Origin: Candidatus Heimdallarchaeota archaeon AB_125
Lineage (GTDB): Archaea; Asgardarchaeota; Heimdallarchaeia; Heimdallarchaeales; Heimdallarchaeaceae
NCBI GenBank assembly: GCA_001940755.1
Contig: MEHH01000139.1
Coordinates: forward strand, 1-7,238
Length of the DNA stretch: 7,238 nt
Direction of reading: 5' to 3'
Shown: piece by piece, positions 1 through 6,143 of the stretch
Layout: every line of letters starts with the position of its first letter
Position numbering within the stretch: position 1 is the stretch's first letter
Translations under genes and position numbers: made by a program
Notes under the pieces: model-generated
What the model saw: only the letters and a program-made list of their open reading frames with translations
Told to the model about the DNA's origin: nothing
Databases searched by the model: none

Positions 1-552
1 ATTTCTTATAGTTGCACTTAATGCTAAAATCTGGGCATCGCATACTTGTCTTAATTGAGCTATAACTACCTCTAAAGTAGGTCCTCTGGATGAATCATTA
101 ATAAGATGTACTTCATCTGTTACAATTAATCCTATCTTGTTCAACCATCTAGCTTGATGTCTTATAGCTGAATCTATTTTTTCATTCGTAGCAATTATTA
201 CGTCAGCATATTTAGCTCTGGTATCTTCTTCATCATAATCACCAGTCAGTAAAATAGTTCGCTTATTCAATGGGTCGAGATAAGATTTGAATTCCATATA
301 CTTCTCGAATGCTAAAGCTCTTAGTGGTGAGAGATATAGAGTTTTCAAACCAGTTTCAGTAAGTTTCTTAATACATGCAAATAATGCGAGCAAGGTTTTT
401 CCTGATGCTGTAGGTATTGCAATCACCAAATTGGTATCATCAAAAAGACCCTTTTTAACTGCTTCTTCTTGTGGTGGATAAAGTGAGGTTATTCCTTCTT
501 CTTTCAGTTGTTCTTTAATTGAATCAGGTATTGGAAGATCCTCAATTTTCAT
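1..552 (-). CDS. hel308: Hel308-like ATP-dependent DNA helicase, N-terminal part (cut by window edge)
   Basis: This is a superfamily 2 DNA helicase of the archaeal Hel308 (HelQ/Ski2-like) family. The family unwinds lagging-strand branches at stalled forks using ATP. Translating from the ATG at 552 gives 184 residues, open to the window edge. Motifs seen in order are: Q-motif-like YPPQ (25-28), Walker A PTASGKT (47-53), motif Ia PLRALAFEKY (76-85), the Hel308-typical GDYD (104-107), the Ib region TNEKIDSAIRH (122-132), Walker B DEVH (146-149) and motif III SAT (179-181). Family proteins are roughly 700 residues, so RecA domain 2, the winged helix and the ratchet domain lie outside the window. 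The start is chosen because it is the first ATG after the mcm stop, 17 bases away, and it places the Q motif at the usual distance. Upstream there is only a weak GTGG-type ribosome-binding candidate. Co-transcription with mcm is inferred. The helicase identity is secure; Hel308 over other Ski2-like helicases rests on GDYD and DEVH in context. Confidence 0.92.
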   Translation of the reverse strand, partial: MKIEDLPIPDSIKEQLKEEGITSLYPPQEEAVKKGLFDDTNLVIAIPTASGKTLLALFACIKKLTETGLKTLYLSPLRALAFEKYMEFKSYLDPLNKRTILLTGDYDEEDTRAKYADVIIATNEKIDSAIRHQARWLNKIGLIVTDEVHLINDSSRGPTLEVVIAQLRQVCDAQILALSATIRN

Positions 553-569
553 TATTCAACCACGTACTA

Positions 570-3500
570 TTAAGCTAATTTTACAAAACCATCGCTTGGA
601 GAATAAATCTCTCCATTACTGCGAAGTTGAGTAATCACTCGGTCTACAAACTCATCATCTATATTCTGTTCTTTAGCTAACTCTTTAATTCGCCTAATAG
701 ACACAACATCTGAGCTTCCTACTCTTGATTCTTCTTTCATAATATCTATGATTATTTGCATTTTAGAACGTGAAGTTTTGGTTGTTCCTGATAAAAGATA
801 ATCAATATCAACTCGACCAGTTACAGGATCTTTACCAACTTTTTCGAGTGATGCTACTAAAAGATTTATTGCTGCTTCTACATGGTCAATTGTTACATCT
901 TCTTTTAAGGCCATTCTAGCCTGTGCTTCAGATAATCGAATTATAGCTTCCAAATATCTTGGTGTTATTGCGATAGCAGAAGTTTCATCTGTTTCCTTCC
1001 TCAAACCTAGATAGAACTGCTCAATTCTCTCCATAGCATCATCAGTAAGAGATGGTTGAATATGTTGTTTCGCATAACTAACATATTTCCTAAGTAGATC
1101 TATGTCAATTGTTGGTTCAGTGTCTTCAATGACATGACCTCTTCGTAATTCCAAAATGTGTCTAGCCATTCTTCTATCTGTATCCGCATCTGGTTCATCA
1201 CGGATTACATAAATGAGGTCAAAACGAGATAAAATGGTCGCAGGAAGATTTATGTTTTCGATTGGTGGTCTGGTTTCTTCATATCTGCCAAATCTAGGAT
1301 TAGCAGCTGCAATTACTGATGTTCTAGCATTCAATTGAGCAACAATTCCTGCTTTGGCTATGCTTACAGTGTTGTGCAGAATAAGTCCGTGACTTATAAA
1401 ATTCTCTGTTGGTTCTATGGTAACGTCATAGACCCATTTTGTTGCAAATTCTCCTTCATTCTTAATTTTCTCGAGTTTCTTGATTCTTAACCATCTGAAC
1501 TCTCGAAGGTAATCAAGCTCTTGTAGACTGTTTCTCACTTTTTCCAGCTGATCTTCTAAAACATGTTTATATTTAGGAAGCAAATCAGGTTTGTTTTCTC
1601 TTTCATATTTTGCAAGCGTACCTCTAGAAATACCTACAAATTTAGCCATTTTACTTACTGAATAACCCAAATAAATTCTAAGTTCTTGAGAAGTTTTGAA
1701 GTAATCGGTTTTACTTTGTAATAATTGTAATCTATTTGATAAATCAATATAATATTTGTCAATAGTTTCTACAGTTATCCCATAACTGTTTTTTAAGTGC
1801 TGATAGAAATAACCATTGTAGCTAAGTCCTAGGTCATGTAGACTACTAATGATGAGATTAGCTGCATCTGGCGGAAGAACATTGTGTTTTCTATTTCTAT
1901 TATTACTATTAAATATAAGTTTCATTAATTTAGGATTTGTTTCAGGATTTCTAATAACTTGATAAGCAAACTTAGTTAAACTATCTCCTCTAATATATAC
2001 CTTATATCGTGTTCTTTGATGTTCTTTATTTTTACCGTATGAATAAATTTCACTAGTGATTCTAGAGCTGATTCCTAATGTTAAAAGAAGATCCTGGTAA
2101 TCTTGAGCTAATCCTTTTGATGCAGTTGAATATGCAATTGATGTGCTTTCGACTGAACCATCACCTGCAAAAGCAGCACTGAGGAATTCGATTCTCATAC
2201 TTCTTTCCGTACAGAATATCTTCTTGTCAATTCGTTTTTTATAACTCTTTTGAAAAGTTGTTGGAAAGTTTTCGGTAAGATAATTGTAAATATCTGTTGA
2301 GATTATTCGGACTGTTCTGTTCTGTTGAGTATAGTCAATAGGTTCAATGTTGAAAGTAGAGTTGATACAATCAATCATATCATCAATAATTACAGGATCT
2401 GTATTACATAAACCAACTTCTAAGGAGGATCCTTTATAGGAGTAACCCTCAGCAGTATAATAACCTAGGAATTTTGCTAGGTCGTCTGTTATTTCATCAG
2501 GGAGTGAAACTTCCTTTATACCTCTTGAATAATCTGTTACTAGTGAAGAACTATTCTTAAAGCTTAATTTTTGAACTCCTGGAATGAACATATTTTCTGT
2601 TACTTTATCTGCATCTACAGTTTGGATTTCACCATTAACTATTGTGAATACAGGGTGTTCAGGTGTTACTATTATGTCTCTACCATTGGAATAAGTTATT
2701 TTGATGAAGTGATCTGGTGCTAGGTGGCGACTGATTCTATTTACATTTGTAGGATAAATTTTCTTAAAATCTGTAGTCAGTACTTCATATGCCATGTTTT
2801 CTACTGAAAGTATCTCACAATCCTTACCTTTAATTTTACTTTTCTCATTTTCGGAGAATAAGTCATTGACAAAACTTCCAATTTGACGTTTATAGCCGTT
2901 TAAAAAGGATATCTCAAAACTAGGATGATAAGATTGTTGTTCCATCGCTTCATGTATAGAAGATCTATCTACAGGATTCATTTTGTCAAATTCATCAATT
3001 AAACAATTATGAACTGGAATGAAATTTCCAAAAAATGTGTTATCATTATCAATCTCAAGATTGTATACAGTCTGTGATTCAATTTTGGTTTTATCTTTAA
3101 GAATAATAAAATGGACATCATTTTCGATAATTTTTGATAGCAAAATATATTCTGAACTTTGTTTTACTTCCTTGAATTTTGATAGTTTTTCCAAAGCGTT
3201 TCTAATGTTTTCTTTGTTTATTCCTAATGATTTTAACTGACTTTTTCTGATGCTATTTTTATATAAGATGGATTTGCTTCCATGAGGTATTAATGAAGAT
3301 AGAGACTGGATTATTCTGTCGATTTTATATATTTTATCTGATTTGTCTTGTCTTCTTACAATTTTTTGATAAGCTTTCTTCTTGTAAGATATTAATTTAT
3401 CAGGATTGAATTTCTTAATATTTGAAACACCAGTTATTGAAACTTTATACGTGGTATAATCTCCATCAGCAACTACTCCTCCTCCTTTTTGCTTTAATTT

Positions 3501-5501
3501 GTTTAATCTGGCAGCAATTCCAATTTTCCTCAGGAGTTTTTGATAGAAAACAGCTGTTTCTTTATTTCCCACTACAATATCAATGATTCCTCCATATTTA
3601 CGATTGGAAACAGAACCATCACCATTAACTACTCCCGATAGAAATGCATGTATAATTGTCGCAGGAGCATCTATAATATTTGGTAAAATACAAGGAGTTT
3701 TAGATTTGTTAATGTTAGGGATTCCTAAATTTCTTAGAAATGTATGAACCTGTTTATTATCAAAATAAAGCCTTGTAACCATATTTCTTTTATCTACATA
3801 ATTACCGGTTCGCAAACCAAAAATTTGTTCAACTAAGAACTTATATCTTTGTAGTAGTTCTTCAGACTTTGAGTAAAAGGATATCTTATATTTCTCTTTG
3901 GATAGATTCCCATCAGTAACTATTAAACCTAAAATCTCTGCTAATTCTTCAGAGAGGGGATATTCAGTTTCACTATTATCTACTGATTCTGGAAATGGGT
4001 AGTTTCTAAAATCTATGATTATATCACCAGATTTTAATTCTTCTACTTCTTTCCATACAAGACCATTATCCCATGTAGGTAAAGGATGTTCTTTTGTAGC
4101 TTTGAGAATATCTCCTGATGAGAATTCCAACTGATAAACATCATTGCTAATTCTTTTTGATGTATTGATTATCTTGTTTGAATTTAAGCTAAATGAATCT
4201 GGATTAAAAGATATAACTTCACCCTTATGATCTTCCTCAACAATTTCCTCTATTGTAGAGATTTTACCTGATGAGAGAAGTATTTCTGTATCTGCAGTTA
4301 GACAAACTCCTCTATCAGCCAGCACTAAAGCCCCTGCTTCTAAACCAAATTCTCCTGTTTCAGCATCTCTGATCACTGCAGCTGTTAAACCTGCTGCAGA
4401 GCTAGCTTTTCCTGAGGTCAGCAAACCTCTTGGAGCAAGACGATGAACATACTGCAATAATTGCGATTTTGCGACTCCAGGATCACCTATCATTAATAGA
4501 TTGGATTCCCCTCTTTGTTTCATTCCATCTGGAGCAACTCTTGATACTCCCCCAAACAAAACAGTAGCTAAAGCTTCTTTGATTGTTTCCATTCCATAAA
4601 TGGAAGGAGCTATAGATCTGACTATCCTCCTATGGATATTGATGTCAGTAGAGAGATCCAAAATCTCTTGCTCTGTATCGGGATCAATATCAATATCCTC
4701 AAATTCCATTTCTCTTGAAGAAACAAAATTCACATCTAGCCAAGGATCAAATGTTGCCATTTTACCTCTTTGTATTCCCTTGACTTTCATTCGAAGTATT
4801 CCAGAAACAACTGCTCTATCCCCAGCTCTGACTGTATCTACTAAATCTCCAATTAACCTAGCTGGGACATTTCTTGGTATTTGTCCAGGTGGTAAACTCT
4901 CTGGTTTCTCTTGGACTGTAATTTTTTGGTAATCAGTATATGTGGATTGTTCTGTAATGAGATTGAAAGGTCCATTTTTTCCACAGTTTGGGTTTATACA
5001 CTTCGGAGGTTCTGCGTAATATCCTCCTTCTTGCTGAATATAATGAACTTGAGAACATCTTACACATTGGAAAACTCCTTCAATTAGAAGAGGTTTAACT
5101 ACACTTTGTCTAATAACAATTCCTTCAACAGCAATCAAATTGCCTAGATGAACTGATCTTAATCTTCTAAGATCTATTAAATCAGGTAGATTTGAAAATC
5201 GAACGTGAAATAATCCTTTTGTCTCTTCACTAGCTGCGTAAATAGGATCTTCAATCTTTAAAACTTCGATTAAGGCATCATCAGCAATTTTTATTGTTTC
5301 TTCGGGTTCTTCACGTAACAATCTAGCTAACTCAGGATCAAAACGTAACAAATCATCATAATTTACAAACAGAGATAAAAGGCCTTCTAAGGACATTTTT
5401 TGAACTTGTTCAACATAAAAATGTCTTCCATTTTCATCCTGATATGCTTGAAAGAACTCCCTGAATCTTTCATTAGTGCTAGATGGCATATCTACAACCA
5501 T
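570..5501 (-). CDS. mcm: MCM replicative helicase precursor with two in-frame inteins
   Basis: This is the archaeal minichromosome maintenance ATPase, which as a hexamer unwinds DNA at the replication fork. The 1643-aa precursor divides into exteins 1-399, 833-856 and 1378-1643, which join to 689 aa, a normal archaeal MCM length. Host features seen: N-terminal domain (about 1-130); zinc ribbon Cys146, Cys149, Cys168, Cys173; Walker A GDPGVAKS (339-346); Walker B LIDEFDKM (834-841, acids Asp836/Glu837); PS1 hairpin SIAKAG (1380-1385); sensor 1 Asn1401 (AAANPRFGRY); arginine finger SRFD (1425-1428); sensor 2 Arg1515 (ITPRYLEA); and a C-terminal winged helix (about 1575-1643). Inteins occupy 400-832 and 857-1377. 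The unspliced protein has its Walker B and sensor regions separated, so ATPase activity should depend on splicing. ATG at 5501 is taken as the start because it follows a TATA-like box at a suitable distance; Met5 (5489) is an alternative. It is probably co-transcribed with the downstream helicase gene. Confidence 0.97.
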   Translation of the reverse strand: MVVDMPSSTNERFREFFQAYQDENGRHFYVEQVQKMSLEGLLSLFVNYDDLLRFDPELARLLREEPEETIKIADDALIEVLKIEDPIYAASEETKGLFHVRFSNLPDLIDLRRLRSVHLGNLIAVEGIVIRQSVVKPLLIEGVFQCVRCSQVHYIQQEGGYYAEPPKCINPNCGKNGPFNLITEQSTYTDYQKITVQEKPESLPPGQIPRNVPARLIGDLVDTVRAGDRAVVSGILRMKVKGIQRGKMATFDPWLDVNFVSSREMEFEDIDIDPDTEQEILDLSTDINIHRRIVRSIAPSIYGMETIKEALATVLFGGVSRVAPDGMKQRGESNLLMIGDPGVAKSQLLQYVHRLAPRGLLTSGKASSAAGLTAAVIRDAETGEFGLEAGALVLADRGVCLTADTEILLSSGKISTIEEIVEEDHKGEVISFNPDSFSLNSNKIINTSKRISNDVYQLEFSSGDILKATKEHPLPTWDNGLVWKEVEELKSGDIIIDFRNYPFPESVDNSETEYPLSEELAEILGLIVTDGNLSKEKYKISFYSKSEELLQRYKFLVEQIFGLRTGNYVDKRNMVTRLYFDNKQVHTFLRNLGIPNINKSKTPCILPNIIDAPATIIHAFLSGVVNGDGSVSNRKYGGIIDIVVGNKETAVFYQKLLRKIGIAARLNKLKQKGGGVVADGDYTTYKVSITGVSNIKKFNPDKLISYKKKAYQKIVRRQDKSDKIYKIDRIIQSLSSLIPHGSKSILYKNSIRKSQLKSLGINKENIRNALEKLSKFKEVKQSSEYILLSKIIENDVHFIILKDKTKIESQTVYNLEIDNDNTFFGNFIPVHNCLIDEFDKMNPVDRSSIHEAMEQQSYHPSFEISFLNGYKRQIGSFVNDLFSENEKSKIKGKDCEILSVENMAYEVLTTDFKKIYPTNVNRISRHLAPDHFIKITYSNGRDIIVTPEHPVFTIVNGEIQTVDADKVTENMFIPGVQKLSFKNSSSLVTDYSRGIKEVSLPDEITDDLAKFLGYYTAEGYSYKGSSLEVGLCNTDPVIIDDMIDCINSTFNIEPIDYTQQNRTVRIISTDIYNYLTENFPTTFQKSYKKRIDKKIFCTERSMRIEFLSAAFAGDGSVESTSIAYSTASKGLAQDYQDLLLTLGISSRITSEIYSYGKNKEHQRTRYKVYIRGDSLTKFAYQVIRNPETNPKLMKLIFNSNNRNRKHNVLPPDAANLIISSLHDLGLSYNGYFYQHLKNSYGITVETIDKYYIDLSNRLQLLQSKTDYFKTSQELRIYLGYSVSKMAKFVGISRGTLAKYERENKPDLLPKYKHVLEDQLEKVRNSLQELDYLREFRWLRIKKLEKIKNEGEFATKWVYDVTIEPTENFISHGLILHNTVSIAKAGIVAQLNARTSVIAAANPRFGRYEETRPPIENINLPATILSRFDLIYVIRDEPDADTDRRMARHILELRRGHVIEDTEPTIDIDLLRKYVSYAKQHIQPSLTDDAMERIEQFYLGLRKETDETSAIAITPRYLEAIIRLSEAQARMALKEDVTIDHVEAAINLLVASLEKVGKDPVTGRVDIDYLLSGTTKTSRSKMQIIIDIMKEESRVGSSDVVSIRRIKELAKEQNIDDEFVDRVITQLRSNGEIYSPSDGFVKLA
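1371..2933 (-). mobile_element. MCM intein 2 (521 aa, Ser1 type, LAGLIDADG endonuclease plus HTH)
   Basis: This is a second intein, spanning precursor residues 857-1377 and inserted in EQQ|TVSIAKAG just before the pre-sensor-1 hairpin. Removing it restores an exact MCM junction. It begins with Ser (857) rather than the usual Cys and is followed by Thr1378, so both splice nucleophiles are hydroxyls. Block B is TPEH (946-949), block F is VYDVTIEP (1357-1364) and the C-end is SHGLILHN (1370-1377) with the His-Asn pair. LAGLIDADG motifs are FLGYYTAEG (1011-1019, acid Glu1018) and FLSAAFAGDG (1106-1115, acid Asp1114). A Cro/XRE-like helix-turn-helix follows near 1278-1302. The block A region is followed by a lysine/glutamate-rich stretch and a long gap before block B. 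GC is low where sampled (15 of 60 at 1741-1800, against 25 of 60 at host positions 961-1020). The boundaries are firm because the flanking host sequence is highly conserved in MCM proteins. Confidence 0.94.
1566..1682 (-). other. Cro/XRE-like helix-turn-helix inside intein 2
   Basis: Precursor residues 1274-1312 contain SVSKMAKFVGISRGTLAKYE (1281-1300). This has the pattern of a Cro/C1-type helix-turn-helix: a hydrophobic first helix, a turn at Val-Gly-Ile, and a recognition helix Ser-Arg-Gly-Thr-Leu-Ala-Lys-Tyr-Glu. It lies after the second LAGLIDADG motif and before block F, where other large inteins carry accessory DNA-binding modules. Its likely job is helping the homing endonuclease grip its target. 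Assignment is by pattern only. A repressor role on the host operon is conceivable but has no direct support. Confidence 0.65.
2934..3005 (-). other. 24-codon MCM mini-extein between the two inteins (Walker B)
   Basis: Residues 833-856 of the precursor are the only host sequence between the inteins. They hold the Walker B acids Asp836-Glu837, the DKM motif and the helix RSSIHEAMEQQ. Cys833 serves as the +1 splicing nucleophile of intein 1, and Gln856 is the residue before the Ser1 of intein 2. Both splicing reactions must finish for this 72-base segment to join the ATPase core. Confidence 0.93.
3006..4304 (-). mobile_element. MCM intein 1 (433 aa, LAGLIDADG homing endonuclease)
   Basis: This is a class 1-style intein that excises itself from MCM and carries a homing endonuclease for spreading. 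It spans precursor residues 400-832 and lies between Gly-Val and the Cys of the host Walker B strand. Splicing residues seen: Cys1 (residue 400) opening block A with CLTADTEIL; block B TKEH (469-472); block F VYNLEID (812-818); block G ending in His831-Asn832; and +1 extein Cys833. Two LAGLIDADG motifs are present: LGLIVTDG (524-531, Asp530) and FLSGVVNGDG (620-629, Asp628). Both keep the acidic metal ligand, so endonuclease activity is expected. A basic stretch of about 110 residues between block E and block F (about 695-805) may be a DNA-recognition subdomain; this is inference. Base composition is lower in GC than the host: 15 and 13 of 60 at 3061-3120 and 3121-3180, against 27 and 30 of 60 at host positions 4861-4920 and 4381-4440. 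Confidence 0.95.
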
Positions 5502-5530
5502 TTTTATTCTACCCTATCGCTATAAACTTC

Positions 5531-5540
5531 ATTTTATAAT
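5531..5540 (-). promoter_or_regulatory. Putative TATA box of the mcm-hel308 operon
   Basis: On the minus strand ATTATAAAAT lies about 30 bases before the mcm ATG. With usual archaeal spacing, transcription would start near 5510 and leave a leader of roughly 10 bases. A GGGT-containing stretch just before the ATG is a possible but weak ribosome-binding site. TTTATA at 5521-5526 is a poorer candidate because it would place the start at or beyond the ATG. The call is by motif and spacing only. Confidence 0.45.
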
Positions 5541-5548
5541 CAAAGTAA

Positions 5549-5570
5549 TAAGTCTTACTTAGTCTTAGTT
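5549..5570. repeat. Tandem 10-mer and overlapping dyad upstream of the mcm TATA box
   Basis: AGTCTTACTT (5551-5560) is followed directly by AGTCTTAGTT (5561-5570), matching at 9 of 10 positions. The first copy also lies in a 13-base dyad, TAAGT-CTT-ACTTA (5549-5561). The block ends about 10 bases upstream of the putative mcm TATA box, where archaeal activators or the BRE/TFB contact would lie. A regulator site is the natural reading, but in AT-rich DNA chance is not excluded. Confidence 0.45.
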
Positions 5571-5603
5571 TTGTTTTCAATAGATATTACCATTTATTAG
5601 TAT

Positions 5604-5647
5604 AAAAACATAAACAACAATATCTCAGGTTGAATACACAGAAAAAT
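5604..5647 (-). terminator. Possible T-tract termination region after the ABM-like gene
   Basis: Downstream of the ABM-like stop codon, the minus strand carries two runs of five T (5643-5647 and 5604-5608). Archaeal RNA polymerase can terminate at oligo-T tracts without a hairpin, and no strong hairpin was seen. The runs are short for such signals and the region is AT-rich, so the support is weak. Confidence 0.25.
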
Positions 5648-5676
5648 ATCAATCAATTTTAACCTCTCCATAGATT

Positions 5677-5991
5677 TCATTTATCTTCGGCTTTAACTTC
5701 ATAATGTTGAGACCTTGCATCAAAACGTGAAAGTAAAGCTCTTGCTTTTGGTGGAACAACTGCTAACTCATAATCTTCTCCTGCAAAAGCACTAACATCC
5801 TCCAATGAATCAAACCTCATTATTGTAATAAATTCCACTTCATCACCAATATTACGACGTAGAAGTTGAATTCCTTTAAATCCATCAATTTTACGGTTTT
5901 TGATACCCAAAAAAATTTCGCTCTTGAGAAGTGATTCATAAGCTTCAGCGTTCTCGAGCGAAGTCCATCCGTGCCAAATTCGACTAATCAT
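5677..5991 (-). CDS. ABM-like dimeric alpha/beta-barrel protein
   Basis: This 104-residue protein resembles the antibiotic-biosynthesis-monooxygenase (ABM) superfamily, whose small ferredoxin-like subunits dimerise into a barrel. Members include quinol monooxygenases and heme-degrading enzymes, but many have no known substrate. Supporting features are an N-terminal strand ISRIWHGWTS (2-11), a helix through about 28, a second strand block EFITIMRF (53-60) with DSLEDVSAFAGEDYE (61-75), and the C-terminal RALLSRFDARSQHYEV (84-99). The GEDYE...AVVPP...LLSRFD...HYEV pattern is typical of a stand-alone ABM-like family seen in bacteria and archaea. No signal peptide or membrane segment is visible, so it should be cytoplasmic. 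An AAGGA Shine-Dalgarno-like sequence about 8 bases before the ATG supports the start and implies a leader. AATAAA-like sequence near 6044-6050 is a weak TATA candidate. It is co-directional with mcm but 175 bases away with a promoter between, so it is probably a separate unit. The substrate is unknown. Confidence 0.82.
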   Translation of the reverse strand: MISRIWHGWTSLENAEAYESLLKSEIFLGIKNRKIDGFKGIQLLRRNIGDEVEFITIMRFDSLEDVSAFAGEDYELAVVPPKARALLSRFDARSQHYEVKAEDK

Positions 5992-6070
5992 TATTTGTTC
6001 CTTCTTATCAATGTTTTACATTTAGTAGCATCCTTATTTGAGTTTATTCGCTAGTATGGACTATTTCTCG

Positions 6071-6098
6071 GTCTCCTCAATAATGTCTCCACAATAAT
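6071..6098. repeat. Tandem 14-mer in the divergent intergenic region
   Basis: GTCTCCTCAATAAT (6071-6084) is followed directly by GTCTCCACAATAAT (6085-6098), matching at 13 of 14 positions. It lies between the divergent ABM-like and YdjM-like genes and ends about 11 bases before the TATA-like box of the latter. Two adjacent near-identical copies fit a binding site for a regulator of one or both genes. A simple duplication is the alternative. Confidence 0.6.
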
Positions 6099-6107
6099 AA
6101 TAAGTAA

Positions 6108-6120
6108 GTTTAAATTTAAC
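6108..6120 (+). promoter_or_regulatory. Putative TATA box for the YdjM-like gene
   Basis: TTTAAATTTA (6110-6119) lies about 30 bases before the ATG at 6144, and the purine-rich AAGTAAG just upstream could act as a BRE. Transcription would then start around 6140, giving a nearly leaderless mRNA. No convincing Shine-Dalgarno sequence precedes the ATG (only GTGAAG, too close), which agrees with this reading. Confidence 0.5.
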
Positions 6121-6143
6121 AAAACTAACAATAAGTGAAGTAA

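Larger units (their letters stand above)
5502..5676. other. Intergenic region between the ABM-like gene and mcm
   Basis: This 175-base AT-rich gap has no convincing small gene or RNA. It holds the putative mcm TATA box, the tandem 10-mer/dyad and two short T tracts after the ABM-like gene. Together these suggest that the two co-directional genes are separate transcription units. Confidence 0.6.
5992..6143. other. Divergent intergenic region
   Basis: This 152-base region separates the minus-strand ABM-like gene from the plus-strand YdjM-like gene. It contains the ABM Shine-Dalgarno-like sequence (TCCTT on the plus strand near 5999-6003), the tandem 14-mer and the plus-strand TATA-like box. 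No RNA gene or small ORF stands out. Confidence 0.6.

Noticed and set aside
287..481. Plus-strand open frame of 64 codons opposite the Hel308-like gene
   Set aside because: It overlaps the Walker A region of a clear helicase on the other strand and has no supporting signal.
3019..3240. Plus-strand open frame of 73 codons opposite intein 1
   Set aside because: It is antisense to the conserved intein frame, in AT-rich DNA, with no family resemblance.
1371..4304. Free-standing homing endonuclease genes or introns within mcm
   Set aside because: The reading frame is continuous through both insertions and the ends carry intein splicing residues, so protein-level splicing explains them better.
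4600..4932. Plus-strand open frame of 110 codons opposite mcm
   Set aside because: It lies wholly antisense to the conserved N-terminal part of MCM, has no recognisable motif and is explained as a shadow of that gene.
5601..5610. Plus-strand TATA-like TATAAAAACA
   Set aside because: No gene lies suitably downstream on the plus strand; it would only drive antisense RNA to the ABM-like gene, and such sequences are common in AT-rich DNA.
6071..6098. Start of a CRISPR array
   Set aside because: The copies are only 14 bases, contiguous without spacers, and number two.
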